A stretch of DNA of 64,000 bases from Paraburkholderia sartisoli (GTDB lineage Bacteria; Pseudomonadota; Gammaproteobacteria; Burkholderiales; Burkholderiaceae). The stretch is from the NCBI RefSeq assembly GCF_900107685.1, contig NZ_FNRQ01000004.1, positions 62,001 to 126,000 on the forward strand, given 5' to 3'. Shown piece after piece: positions 54,307 through 63,574 of this stretch (its first letter is position 1; each line of letters starts with the position of its first letter). The position numbers and the translations under genes were made by a program. A model generated the notes under the pieces. That model searched no databases, was not told where the DNA came from, and saw nothing but the letters and a program-made list of their open reading frames with translations.

Positions 54307-55269
54307 ATGGATCTATACCGGAACATGCGACTGTTCGTGCGCGTCGCGGAGGACCTGAGCTTCACGTCCGCCGCACGTTCACTGACGATGAGTATCGGTG
54401 TTGCTTCACGGCTCGTCACCGAGCTGGAGCAGCACCTGGAGACGCGTCTGCTGCATCGCACGACGCGCCAGATCGCGCTGACCCAGGCGGGCAAGCGCTA
54501 TCTGGGCCGTTGCCGCGCGATCCTCGCTTCAATCGACGAAGCCGAGGCCGAGGCGCGCGCGGTGCATCTTCAGCCTGCCGGCCGGCTGCACGTCCATGCG
54601 TCACCCGCGATTGGCCGGCATTATCTGGTGCCGGCGATCGGGCAATACCAGCAGCAGTATCCGCACGTTCATGTTGCGCTGTCGTTATCCGACGAAAACA
54701 TGGACCTGCTCGAAGACGGGTTCGACACCGCGATCGTCGCGATGCCCGCGTTGCGCGACTCGTCGTTTATCGGCGTGAATCTGCGCGAGACGTACAGCGT
54801 GTTGTGCGCGGCACCAGGTTATCTGCGACACGACAGAAGCGTCGAGATGCCGTTCGATCTCGAAGCCCATCCGTTCGTGAGCTTCGCGCCGGCGTTCACG
54901 GAATCCGTCGATCTCGCGCTCATCGACGCAAACGAAACATCCGTGACGGTGACGATGAAACCGGCGTTCTGCGTGAACACGCTCGAATCGGTCGCTTCGG
55001 CGCTCGAACTCGGCATGGGGATCGGCGCGCTGCCGCTGCATGTGGCGGTTGAGGCGATCAGTGCCGGACGTCTCGTGCGCGTGTTGCCGCGCTATCGCTT
55101 GCAGCCGCTCACGCTGTATGCGCTCTTTCCGTCGCGTCAGTTTCTCGACGCGAAGGTGCGCACGTGGCTCGATCATCTGAAGGTTCATTTTGAAGGAGCC
55201 ACGCGACGCGAGGAATCCGTGCTGGCCGAAGCCTCCAGGGTCGCAACCGTGACTGCGTTGCGCGCCTGA
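54307..55269 (+). CDS. LysR-family transcriptional regulator
   Basis: A 320-residue LysR protein, N-terminal HTH (MDLYRNMRLFVRVAEDLSFTSAARSLTMSIGVASRLVTELEQHLETRLLHRTTR) and substrate-binding domain. It is close to the DsdC/CrgA-type group that starts MDxxxxMRxFVRVxE. No obvious target: the upstream genes end in a terminator. It might regulate the small secreted-protein genes downstream or a distant locus. Confidence 0.9.
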   Translation: MDLYRNMRLFVRVAEDLSFTSAARSLTMSIGVASRLVTELEQHLETRLLHRTTRQIALTQAGKRYLGRCRAILASIDEAEAEARAVHLQPAGRLHVHASPAIGRHYLVPAIGQYQQQYPHVHVALSLSDENMDLLEDGFDTAIVAMPALRDSSFIGVNLRETYSVLCAAPGYLRHDRSVEMPFDLEAHPFVSFAPAFTESVDLALIDANETSVTVTMKPAFCVNTLESVASALELGMGIGALPLHVAVEAISAGRLVRVLPRYRLQPLTLYALFPSRQFLDAKVRTWLDHLKVHFEGATRREESVLAEASRVATVTALRA

Positions 55270-55294
55270 TTTTTACCTTTTTGTCACTCCGTTA

Positions 55295-55330
55295 GCCGGC
55301 CTCCATTGTCTGGAGCCGGCGTCTTTTTTT
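55295..55330 (+). terminator. Rho-independent terminator after LysR gene
   Basis: Stem GCCGGC-CTCCA / TGGAG-CCGGC (one bulged C) with a short loop, followed by TCTTTTTTT. Typical terminator. Confidence 0.85.
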
Positions 55331-55536
55331 GCCTGTTTCATGGCACGGTTTCAGTCACGCGCGGCGACACCGCGCTTACCGGTTCTGCGCGTGCAGCAGC
55401 AGCGCCTCGAATTTCTTGAGTTCGACGGGCTTCACCTGATGCAGCGCGAAACCTGCCCTGCCAGTCTGCGCGAAATCGCGCGCGTGGCCGAAGCCTGGAC
55501 GGGCCCGATGGCGAGTGGCGCGCCGGATGCGATGCA
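55331..55536. other. Intergenic, no gene seen
   Basis: A long + frame starts here (55340-55729) but it is antisense to the lipoprotein gene and has no ribosome site, so I do not call it. Confidence 0.4.
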
Positions 55537-55725
55537 TTACTGGCTTGCGCCCGATACGCCGGATGCGCCCACTACGCCTGCTGCCGCGGGCGCGCTGGCG
55601 GAATTGCTCATGCCGGTGCTGCCGGTATCGCCGCTGGTGGTGTCGGCACGCTTGCAGCCGCTCGTACCTGCTGCAAACACGACAAGCGATGCCGCAATCA
55701 GAACATTTCTCAGGGTCGGTTTCAT
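55537..55725 (-). CDS. Small lipoprotein (62 aa)
   Basis: A 62-residue protein with a signal peptide and lipobox (TSGC near residue 27) followed by a short Ser/Thr/Ala-rich linker. ATG 55725 with AGGAG upstream. No domain in the mature part. Confidence 0.7.
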   Translation of the reverse strand: MKPTLRNVLIAASLVVFAAGTSGCKRADTTSGDTGSTGMSNSASAPAAAGVVGASGVSGASQ

Positions 55726-56047
55726 GTGAATTCTCCTGAATTCGTTGGGAGCGCAACAGTGTCGTGACCGGACAGACTGGAACGGTCGGCGAACCTTCTG
55801 CTTCCTTAAGAACTGAAGCACGCATGAAATACAGCAAGGGGCGTGCCTTCCTGCACCGCTTTTCAGTGGGCGCGGCTGTGGACGCCGCACGGGAAGCGTG
55901 TACAGCCGATGGACGCCCGTGGCCGGTCAAATCCGTAACGAGACACGCCGGCGTCGCGTATGAAAAAACTACCTGGGAGAATTACAACGCGATCGCAAAT
56001 CTTTCCCGCGATGCGCAGCGAAGTGAAAAAAAGCGGAGTGAAAACAA
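55726..56047. other. Intergenic, no gene seen
   Basis: Only fragmented frames, no supported gene. Presumably contains the promoter of the small lipoprotein at the left end. Confidence 0.35.
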
Positions 56048-56503
56048 TCAGAGGCTGTCCGGTAAAACGCTCGATGCCGCCGTTTCAAGAACGCGAATGA
56101 TGCGCTCGGGTGAGAGCGGCTTTGCACAATGCGCGTCGAACCCCGCGGCACGGGCACGTGCCTTGTCTTCGGTCGATGCAAACGCGGTACACGCGATCAG
56201 CAGCATGTGCGAAGTGAGCGGGTTGCCGCGCAGCCTGCGTGCCAGTTCGAGACCATCGAGCCCGGGCATCGCGATGTCGAGCACCACCGCGAATGGCTGC
56301 CATTCTCCCGCGATCGTGCAGACATCGAGCGGATCGTGAACCGCGCGGCACTCGAAACCATCGGCATCGAGCAGCATCTGCAGGGCATCCGCGGCGTCGC
56401 GATAGTCGTCGACGACAAGCACGCGGCGATGATCGGCCATCGCCCGCGTGAACGATCGCCACAACACCACGTCGTCTCCGTCGCTGTCGACCGGATTGAT
56501 CAT
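56048..56503 (-). CDS. Orphan response-regulator receiver protein
   Basis: A 151-residue single receiver domain (CheY-like, no output domain). DD in VVDDYRDA, phospho-acceptor Asp76 (VVLDIAMPGLDG), the Thr/Ser position (LLIACTAFAS) and Lys in AHCAKPL. GGAGG/GGGAG before ATG 56503. Its receiver resembles the C-terminal receiver of the hybrid kinase at 58888-60795, so it could be a phosphorelay partner. Confidence 0.9.
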   Translation of the reverse strand: MINPVDSDGDDVVLWRSFTRAMADHRRVLVVDDYRDAADALQMLLDADGFECRAVHDPLDVCTIAGEWQPFAVVLDIAMPGLDGLELARRLRGNPLTSHMLLIACTAFASTEDKARARAAGFDAHCAKPLSPERIIRVLETAASSVLPDSL

Positions 56504-56978
56504 TCTCTTCTCCCCTCCGCGTCAAAAAATGCACTGACGCCGCGTGCGCAAGAGGTGCAAGATGCGCACCCGATCGCACTCCATACGCTTACCGGTCTGC
56601 CTTGCTGGATATTGCCGACGCTCCAAGGCTGCGAACCAGCGTAAGACGTCAAAAGGAGGAACACAACCGGGGTGAACATTGATCCACATCGGGAGAACCC
56701 GATACGCGCTCGGTGCTTGCCGGCATGATCCGAAACGGCAACACGTGACGTGAGCCCTGTCAGGCAAGGCGGCGCGGGGGAATTCAACCGCTCTTCAGCA
56801 CGCGGCGAAATATGCGTGAAAGCGCCTCAGGAAAAACCCTTCATCGGGTGAGTGCGAGGCCGTTGCAGCATGACAGGCATATGCCCGCGAGTGAACGCCT
56901 GCTGCGAGCGAGCGATTTATCCGACCCAATGAAATCCATGAATCCCGCGGGTTTTGCAATCCTGAAACCCGGTGGAAA
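56504..56978. other. Intergenic, no gene seen
   Basis: 475 bases with no supported gene. Left edge carries the ribosome site of the receiver gene. Short frames on both strands overlap each other and are not called. Confidence 0.4.
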
Positions 56979-57290
56979 TCAGACGCGCAGCACGTGCCCG
57001 TCTGGTCCGATCTTGCGTGGAATATCCGTGTTCGGATCGAGCGGACGAACCTTCACGTGCGGTGCCGCGGTTACCGCGCCCGCGTTGCTCGCGGCCGGAT
57101 CGGTGACTTTCTTCGCGATGGTAGACGACGGCTTTCTGGCCGCTGACCGGTGGCCGGTCTTTTTCCGCGCGCCGGGTTTGGCGGGCGCGGTCTGCGCTTC
57201 CGGCGGATTCCAGACCTCGACGTACCGCTCCCCTGCATACGCGCTCGAGGCGATGCTCAACAACGCTACCGGCAAGATGAATGTGCGCAA
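56979..57290 (-). CDS. Small exported hypothetical protein (103 aa)
   Basis: A TTG start at 57290 with GGAGA 6 bases upstream gives a good signal peptide (RTFILPVALLSIASSAYA). The mature part is basic and Pro/Ala-rich, ending in KIGPDGHVLRV. No family recognised. A longer frame upstream to 57383 lacks a signal start. Confidence 0.6.
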   Translation of the reverse strand: MRTFILPVALLSIASSAYAGERYVEVWNPPEAQTAPAKPGARKKTGHRSAARKPSSTIAKKVTDPAASNAGAVTAAPHVKVRPLDPNTDIPRKIGPDGHVLRV

Positions 57291-57458
57291 GAAAGGTCTC
57301 CATCGAGGTCCGGCCGCGCCCTGACGAAGGCGGTGCCGGCTATATGCTCGCAATACTGTACATTCATACAGGCCGGCGCGCAAACGTTACATCACAATCT
57401 GATGGGTTGATGCAACAGCGGCAATTTCGCCCGCCCCAGCCATGACGCGCCGAAAGCC

Positions 57459-57647
57459 ATGATGAACGGGATGCGCGGCCACGCCGGCAACGCCATACCG
57501 GTGTTCTTCATCCAGGACGCGATCAGCGTTCCCGATTTCGTTCAGCGCGACTGGCAATGCGCTCGACGGGCCGCACCGTTTTGCAGCGAATGCGCGCAGA
57601 ATCGCAACACCATCCGCTGGGCGACGTTCGCCCGCGCGTTCTATTAG
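57459..57647 (+). pseudogene. Short catalase-like scrap
   Basis: The start of this frame reads GNAIPVFFIQDAISVPDFV, which matches the catalase sequence NNTPVFFIRDAIKFPDF. After that the similarity ends. About 30 codons only; the rest of a catalase gene is absent. I regard it as a small relic, with moderate confidence. Confidence 0.5.
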
Positions 57648-57691
57648 CCCCGTCTGCCCTCATGCGGGCAGGCACATCTCCAGGACACTTC

Positions 57692-58483
57692 ATGGATCTG
57701 AATCTGCGCGGCAAGGTGGCGGTACTGACGGGTGCGAGCGTCGGCATTGGGCTCGCGGTAGCGGAAGGATTCGCGGCCGAAGGCGTGAATCTCGTGCTGG
57801 CCGCGCGGCAGCAGGACCGACTCGATGCCGCCGTCGCGCAGATCACCGCGAGCCACGGTGTCGAGGCCATCGCCGTCGCCTGCGATGTCGCGACCGCCGA
57901 AGGTGTCGCGCACCTCGTCGATGCAACGGTTCACAGGTTCGGCGGCGCCGACATTCTCTTTAACAACGCGGGCACGGGCAGCAACGAAACGATCATGAAC
58001 GCGCCCGACGACAAATGGCAGTCGTACTGGGATCTGCATGTCATGGCTGCCGTGCGCCTCGCACGCGGTCTCGTGCCCTCGATGAAAGCACGCGGCGGCG
58101 GCGCGATCCTGCACAACGCGTCGATCTGCGCGGTGCAGCCGCTCGGCTACGAGCCGATCTACAACGTCACGAAAGCCGCGTTGATGATGTTCTCGAAGAA
58201 CCTCGCCAACGAGCTCGTGAAAGACAACATCCGTGTCAACACGATCAACCCCGGGCTCGTGCTAACGCCCGACTGGATCAAGACCGCGAAGGCGCTCACG
58301 CAGTCTTCGGGCGGAGACTGGGAGGCGCACCTGCAACAGGTCGCCGACGAACACGCTCCGATCGGCCGCTTTGCAACGCCTGCGGAACTCGCCGATTTCA
58401 TCGTGTTTTTATGCTCCGAACGCGCGAGCTATAGCGTCGGGGCGACGTATTTCGTCGACGGCGGCATGCTGAAAACGGTGTGA
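57692..58483 (+). CDS. SDR-family oxidoreductase
   Basis: A 263-residue classical short-chain dehydrogenase. The coenzyme motif is TGASVGIG, the NNAG tetrad motif is present, and the active site includes Ser in HNASICAV and YNVTK (YxxxK). ATG 57692 with AGGA upstream. Related to the FabG/3-oxoacyl-ACP reductase-like group. Substrate unknown. Confidence 0.92.
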   Translation: MDLNLRGKVAVLTGASVGIGLAVAEGFAAEGVNLVLAARQQDRLDAAVAQITASHGVEAIAVACDVATAEGVAHLVDATVHRFGGADILFNNAGTGSNETIMNAPDDKWQSYWDLHVMAAVRLARGLVPSMKARGGGAILHNASICAVQPLGYEPIYNVTKAALMMFSKNLANELVKDNIRVNTINPGLVLTPDWIKTAKALTQSSGGDWEAHLQQVADEHAPIGRFATPAELADFIVFLCSERASYSVGATYFVDGGMLKTV

Positions 58484-58557
58484 ATACGGTGCAAATCGCG
58501 AAGCAGCCCGTGACGTAGAATCGCTCGACCGGGGTGACCCGACGAAGGAGGTAGCGC

Positions 58558-58857
58558 ATGCCAAGCCCAACCGGATCGGTCGTGGCGCTCAGTTCAGCGG
58601 CCTCGACGGTGTTCTCCATCGGCATTGTGTTTCTGGGTTACTGGGGCGTCCACGAGGACTCGCGCTGGGCGGTTTCGCACGTCTTCGTGGTCGGCTTCGC
58701 GCTGGCGGGTTTCGCGTGCCTTGGCCTCGTTCCCTGGATGGCGACGAGCCCGGTGGAACCCGATACCAGCGACGTGAAAATACGCGTCGCGCGCAAGATG
58801 TTCATCGCGGGCATGGCGGCCGTGTGGTTCGCCATCGCGCTGTCGATCATCGTGTGA
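58558..58857 (+). CDS. Small membrane protein (99 aa)
   Basis: A 99-residue protein with about three membrane helices (10-30, 41-63, 80-98). A strong AAGGAGGT ribosome site precedes ATG 58558. No family recognised. Follows the SDR in the same direction by 75 bases, so it may be in one transcription unit. Confidence 0.7.
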   Translation: MPSPTGSVVALSSAASTVFSIGIVFLGYWGVHEDSRWAVSHVFVVGFALAGFACLGLVPWMATSPVEPDTSDVKIRVARKMFIAGMAAVWFAIALSIIV

Positions 58858-58887
58858 AGCGGGAACGCGGTGGCCGCTCAGGCACTT

Positions 58888-60795
58888 CTAAGTGCTGCCG
58901 GGCGCCGCGCGCTCGATCGCTGTCTGGATTTCATCGACCGACACGGGCTTCACGAAGTGATGATCGAAACCGGCCTCGCGTGAGAGCTGACGGTCACGCG
59001 CCTGGCCGTAACCCGTCAACGCGATCAGCAGCGCGCCCGCCGTGCGAGGCTTGCCGCGCATCGCGCGGGCAAGCTCGAAGCCGTCCATGCCCGGTAACCC
59101 GATATCGAGAATGATCACCTGCGGGTCGAACGAATCGGCGAGTTCGAGCGCGGTCCATGGATCGTTGGCGGTCCGCACGTCGTGCCCAAGCGTTTCGAGC
59201 AACAGCGACAACGCCTCCGCGGCATCGAGGCTGTCATCGACCAGCAGCAGGCGACACGCATGCGGCGTCTCACCGGTCCCGGCGGGCGCGGAAGCCACGG
59301 GTACCTGATCGGCGGGCAGCAGCGGCAACATCACGACGAATTCACTGCCTTCGCCCGGACCCGCGGAAAACGCTTCGATGGTGCCGCCATGCAGGTCGAC
59401 CAGCGTTCGCGCGAGCGGCAGACCGATGCCGAGGCCGCCTTCGGAGCGCTCAAGCGAGCTTTCGGATTGCACGAACAGCTCGAACACACGCGCGAGCATG
59501 TCCGGCAGAATGCCAACGCCGTTGTCCTTGACGACGATCTTCACGTTCCCGTCCGCACGCGTCACCGTGACGGAAAGTGTCCCGTGCTCCGGCGTGTACT
59601 TGCACGCATTCGATATCAGATTGGCGATCACCTGCGAGATCCGCATCGCGTCGCCGGACACATAAAGCGGTTCATCCGGCAGATGGATCGACATGTCATG
59701 CTGCTTCTTCGCGATCGCGGGCTGCACCGTTTCGAGCGCCGCCGCAACCGCTGCCGTCATTTCGACGGGTTCGCGCCTGAGCGTGATCTTGCCCTGCGTA
59801 ATGCGCGACACGTCGAGCAGGTCGTCGACAAGCCGGCTCAGATGATTCACCTGACGCGAGATGATGGCGCGCGCGCCGTCGAATATTTTCGCGGAATGCA
59901 GACGGTCGGCCTGCATCAGTTCGATCGCGTTGCGGATCGGCGCGAGCGGATTGCGCAGTTCGTGCGCAAGCATCGCGAGGAACTGGTCCTTGCGCTGATC
60001 GGCGTCGCGCAACAGCAGCTCGCTGCGCTTGCGCTCCGAGATGTCGCTGGCAATGCCCGCAAGACGATAGATACGGCCATGCGCGTCGCGCACCGGAAAA
60101 CCCCGTTCGCTCACCCAGCACACGGCGCCATCGGGACGCACGATGCGGTACTCCTCCTCGAACGTGCCTTCGGCGAGAAGCGCGCGGTACGCGGCCGCGA
60201 TGCGCACTGCGTCGTCCAGATGCACGTCGTCGGACCAGTGTTTCGCGCCCACTCTGGGCATCACCGCGTCGCGGCCCCACACACGGTGATACGACGGGCT
60301 CACATAGAGCAGTTCGTCGGTCATCGGATCGAGCATCCAGAAAACGTCTTCGATGTTTTCCGCCATCTGGCGAAAGCGCTCCTCGCTTTCGCGCAGCGCA
60401 TTTTCCGCGTGCCTGACGCGCAGCAGCGCGCGCACGTTCGCAATCAGTTCGGGTGGCTCGATCGGTTCCGTCAGATAGCTGTCGGCACCGCCATCGAGCG
60501 CGCGCACCTTGTCCATGGTGTGGACGGCCGCGGCCGAGGTCTGCAGCACGAGCGTCGACGCCGTTTCGGGGTCGGTCTTGATGCGCCGGCACACTTCGAG
60601 CCCGTTGATGTCAGGCAGTTTCACGTCGAGCAGCACGAGTTCGGGAGACGCGTTGCGCACCTTGTGGAGCGCCTCGTGACCCGTCGCCGCTTCGAGCACG
60701 GTAAAACCCGCGCGCCGCAGGATGCGCGTTTTCTCGTAACGCGCGCCTTCGTTGTCGTCGACATTGAGGATGAGGCTCGAACGTGGATCGCTCAT
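58888..60795 (-). CDS. Hybrid sensor kinase (REC-PAS-HisKA-HATPase-REC)
   Basis: A 635-residue cytoplasmic two-component protein: N-terminal receiver (LVLLDVKLPDINGLEV), PAS domain about 145-265 with PAC-type ending, HisKA with phospho-acceptor His278 (MLAHELRNPLAPIRNAIELM), HATPase (VKIVVKDNGVGILPDM and GGLGIGLPLARTLVDLHGG) and a C-terminal receiver (VIILDIGLPGMDGF). No membrane segments. AGGAGG upstream of ATG 60795. Acts in an unknown phosphorelay; the orphan receiver at 56048 is a candidate partner. Confidence 0.93.
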   Translation of the reverse strand: MSDPRSSLILNVDDNEGARYEKTRILRRAGFTVLEAATGHEALHKVRNASPELVLLDVKLPDINGLEVCRRIKTDPETASTLVLQTSAAAVHTMDKVRALDGGADSYLTEPIEPPELIANVRALLRVRHAENALRESEERFRQMAENIEDVFWMLDPMTDELLYVSPSYHRVWGRDAVMPRVGAKHWSDDVHLDDAVRIAAAYRALLAEGTFEEEYRIVRPDGAVCWVSERGFPVRDAHGRIYRLAGIASDISERKRSELLLRDADQRKDQFLAMLAHELRNPLAPIRNAIELMQADRLHSAKIFDGARAIISRQVNHLSRLVDDLLDVSRITQGKITLRREPVEMTAAVAAALETVQPAIAKKQHDMSIHLPDEPLYVSGDAMRISQVIANLISNACKYTPEHGTLSVTVTRADGNVKIVVKDNGVGILPDMLARVFELFVQSESSLERSEGGLGIGLPLARTLVDLHGGTIEAFSAGPGEGSEFVVMLPLLPADQVPVASAPAGTGETPHACRLLLVDDSLDAAEALSLLLETLGHDVRTANDPWTALELADSFDPQVIILDIGLPGMDGFELARAMRGKPRTAGALLIALTGYGQARDRQLSREAGFDHHFVKPVSVDEIQTAIERAAPGST

Positions 60796-61224
60796 TTGTC
60801 CTCCTGCGGGTCGACAAGGCGGTCGCAGGCGATTGTGTCAGGGTGACCCTGCAGCCGGTTAAAGCTGCCCAGGCTGCCGATGCTTTTAGTACATGCGAGG
60901 AAAACGAAGAAAACCGCTTGATGAAAGGTATCGCGGAAAAAGTCCAGGTCAAACAGTCAGCAAAAAATGTGCCCTTTTGCTGGACGTATTGATAGACAAG
61001 ACACTCCCGCGCTCACGCGCAGGTAAAACAGCGCCGTGGCGGGTCGTGTTCCGGCACCGGCACGTTTCTTTTACCCGTCGCCGGTAAAACTTCCACGCGC
61101 GCTTTTCACACCTTGCGGTGCCGCATGATCCGTTCGATACTGGACCGCGCTTCAAGCGACGTGCTGCGCATGCACATCGTTCGAAGCCATTCGAAGCATT
61201 TCCCACCCGCCCTGGAGACGCCCC
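60796..61224. other. Intergenic, no gene seen
   Basis: About 430 bases with ribosome sites at both ends (hybrid kinase at left, HAD gene at right), no supported gene. No riboswitch-like fold recognised. Confidence 0.35.
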
Positions 61225-61899
61225 ATGCGAATGGAAACGGCCTTCCTGTTCGACCTCGACGGCACACTCGTCGACAGCGTGTATCAGCATGTCCTTGCAT
61301 GGAAAGAAGCGCTCGACACCGAAGGCATCGAGCTGTCGGTGTGGCGCATCCATCGCAAGATCGGCATGAGCGGTGGCCTCTTCACCAACCAGTTGCTGCG
61401 CGAAACCGGCGGCGACATCAGCCAGGAACGCGTCGACCGCCTGCGTCGCACACATGCAGAAGCGTACAAGCGGCTGCGCGCGCAGGTCTGCCCGCTGCCA
61501 GGCGCACGCGAACTGCTCGCAACGCTGACGCAGACCGGCACGCGCTGGGCCATCGCCACCAGCGGCCGCATGGAAACAGCGGCCGTCAATCTCGAGGCGC
61601 TGGGCGTCGATCCGTCAAAGGAAGTGGTCGTCACGCGCGACGACGTCAAGTACGCGAAGCCCGATCCCGATCTGTTCATCGCGGCAGCCGCGCGCCTTGG
61701 CGTGCCGGTCGAACAGTCCGTCGTGGTCGGCGACAGCATCTGGGACATGCTCGCCGCGCGTCGCTGTCGCGCGCTGGGCGTCGGCCTGCTGTCGGGTGGC
61801 TATGGGCTCGACGAACTCGAACGCTCGGGTGCGCTGCGCGTCTACGAAGATCCGCACGATCTGCTGCTGCATCTGGATGAAGTCGCCGCGCGTCCGTGA
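61225..61899 (+). CDS. HAD-family hydrolase (phosphatase)
   Basis: A 224-residue HAD hydrolase with motif I DLDGTLVDS, a helical cap, the middle motif with Ser (AIATSGRM), Lys (YAKPDPDLF) and motif IV GDSIWDML. Close to phosphoglycolate/beta-phosphoglucomutase-like phosphatases. GGAG before ATG 61225. Substrate unknown. Confidence 0.92.
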   Translation: MRMETAFLFDLDGTLVDSVYQHVLAWKEALDTEGIELSVWRIHRKIGMSGGLFTNQLLRETGGDISQERVDRLRRTHAEAYKRLRAQVCPLPGARELLATLTQTGTRWAIATSGRMETAAVNLEALGVDPSKEVVVTRDDVKYAKPDPDLFIAAAARLGVPVEQSVVVGDSIWDMLAARRCRALGVGLLSGGYGLDELERSGALRVYEDPHDLLLHLDEVAARP

Positions 61900-61939
61900 T
61901 GTGTATGCAACGCGTGTGTCATATCGTCTCAATAATTTC

Positions 61940-62118
61940 TTGACAGGATATTCGCCGCCTAAGACACTCAGCGACATGCCCAAGCTCCTGTGTATCGCCA
62001 ACGCGATTAATCACCCAATTCACGCCATCATCGGCGGGTTTTGGTCAGGACGCGTGCGCTAGATTCATCGATACACGCAGAATCCCCAAGGCCCCGCCGG
62101 AAGCGACGGGGCCTTTTT
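61940..62118 (+). ncRNA. Possible small RNA upstream of the DUF2917 gene
   Basis: A TTGACA-like -35 followed by 17 bases and a weak -10 element lies at about 61945-61973. A strong terminator (62088-62118) ends a noncoding stretch of about 140 bases. The layout could be an intergenic small RNA. Alternatively it is only the terminator of the HAD gene. Confidence 0.3.
62088..62118 (+). terminator. Rho-independent terminator
   Basis: Stem AAGGCCCCG / CGGGGCCTT with a 10-base loop and TTTTT after it, between the HAD gene and the DUF2917 gene. Confidence 0.85.
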
Positions 62119-62163
62119 CATTGTGTACGTCCCCGTTGTGCCGGCATTCAGACGGAGACGATG

Positions 62164-62541
62164 ATGGACGAGAGCAGTCAGCAGCGCCGCGCCCTGTCGC
62201 GTGGCACAGACGATGTGCAGGAGCAACGCCGCTACGTGGTTCAGTTTGCAGTCGCGGCGGGCGAGACGGTGACAGTGAAGATTCACCACGACGCGGTGGT
62301 GTCTTCGGCGGGCGCACGGCTGTGGGTGACGCGTGCCGGCGACACATGGGACTACTGGCTGAAGCCCGGCGAGACCCTGCGTCTGTCGCGCGGCGAGCGC
62401 GTGTGGGTGACCGGCGATTTCGATGCACACGCAACGACCGGCGCGCGGCCCGACGCCGACGTGACGCTGACGATGCATCTCGCCCGGCGCCCGCGCATCC
62501 GCTGGAAGTGGGCATGGCAACCGGTGTTCGCGCTCTGGTGA
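62164..62541 (+). CDS. DUF2917 protein
   Basis: A 125-residue protein with the DUF2917 pattern (PGETLRLSRGERVWVTGDF). Of two adjacent ATGs, the second (62164) has a better distance to GGAG. No signal peptide. Common in Burkholderiaceae, function unknown. Confidence 0.8.
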   Translation: MDESSQQRRALSRGTDDVQEQRRYVVQFAVAAGETVTVKIHHDAVVSSAGARLWVTRAGDTWDYWLKPGETLRLSRGERVWVTGDFDAHATTGARPDADVTLTMHLARRPRIRWKWAWQPVFALW

Positions 62542-62597
62542 CGAAGCACGCCAGGATGCGCCTCGGGCGCGGCGTTCACCCGCATGTTGCGCACTGC

Positions 62598-63320
62598 TCA
62601 AATGCGATCCAGCGCAACCGGCGAGGGCGAATTCCAGCCGCGTGCCACCGCGAACGCAACGGTGGCACGCGCGAGTTCGAGCGTGCTGTCGATCAGCGTG
62701 ATCGTCGGTGTGGACAGATTGCGCGCGGCCAGCGGAATTTCCGTGCAGGCCATCACGCCTGCGCGTATGCCTTGCGCAATCAGGATCGCCAGCGCGGCGG
62801 AAAGCTGGACCGTGGCTTCATCGATGTCGTTGGCCTTGGCGGCCCTGACGCTCGCGTCGAGGCGCGCCTGCGTGACTTCGTCTGGAACAACCGGTGTGAT
62901 TCCGCGAGCGGTGAGCGCTTCCTGATAGAAGCCCGCCGCGATCAGGCCGCTTGTGCCCAGGATGGCGACGCGCTGAACGGAATCCTGAATCGCGTTGATG
63001 CAGGCTTCGCCGATATGCAGGATCGGCGCGGCGCTGCGCGCCTGCAGTTGCGCATACCAGTGATGCGCGGCATTACACGGAATCGCGATCACACCCACTT
63101 CATTGCGGTTGAGTAGATCGATACCCGAGAGCATGGCGGGCAGCGGATCTTCGCCGCCGTCGAGAATCGCCCGCGAACGGTCGGGGATGTGCGGAAGGCT
63201 TGCGACCAGCAGCGGCAGATGCTCCTGGTCGCGGGTGGCGCGCGTCAGGCGCACGACCTTTTCCATGAAGTCGACCGTTGCAAGCGGGCCCATCCCGCCG
63301 AGAACTCCGATGAGTGCCAT
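62598..63320 (-). CDS. Aspartate/glutamate racemase-family protein
   Basis: A 240-residue cofactor-independent racemase with both catalytic cysteines: VIAIPCNAAHHW (about residue 82) and VMACTEIPLA (about 193). Starts ATG 63320. Interconverts L/D-aspartate or glutamate (or is a related isomerase such as maleate isomerase-like). Confidence 0.92.
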   Translation of the reverse strand: MALIGVLGGMGPLATVDFMEKVVRLTRATRDQEHLPLLVASLPHIPDRSRAILDGGEDPLPAMLSGIDLLNRNEVGVIAIPCNAAHHWYAQLQARSAAPILHIGEACINAIQDSVQRVAILGTSGLIAAGFYQEALTARGITPVVPDEVTQARLDASVRAAKANDIDEATVQLSAALAILIAQGIRAGVMACTEIPLAARNLSTPTITLIDSTLELARATVAFAVARGWNSPSPVALDRI

Positions 63321-63494
63321 CTCCGGGCCTCCAGTGACTTCAACGGACGCGGCCCGGATGCTGGACTAGCCGCGGCATCGCCCGCACAAAGTGACAGGCG
63401 TGCGCAGCATAACGCAGATTCGCCGGTTTAACACAGCCGGCTGGGCACCGAGGAAACCCGGGCCCGGCTAAACCATGAGGCGGCGCGGTCCACG

Positions 63495-63519
63495 AAAAAA
63501 AAGTCTCGCGAAGAGACCT
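63495..63519 (-). terminator. Terminator after sigma-54 gene
   Basis: On the minus strand a GTCTC / GAGAC stem is followed by TTTTTTTT. It lies just beyond the stop of the sigma-54 gene. Confidence 0.65.
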
Positions 63520-63574
63520 TTCTGGCGTGCAGCGAGACCTTACGTGAAGCCTTATGCGAGGCCCTGCAGCACCC

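Noticed and set aside
55340..55729. 130-aa + strand frame at the small lipoprotein
   Set aside because: It covers the lipoprotein gene on the other strand, which has AGGAG and a lipobox; the + frame has neither.
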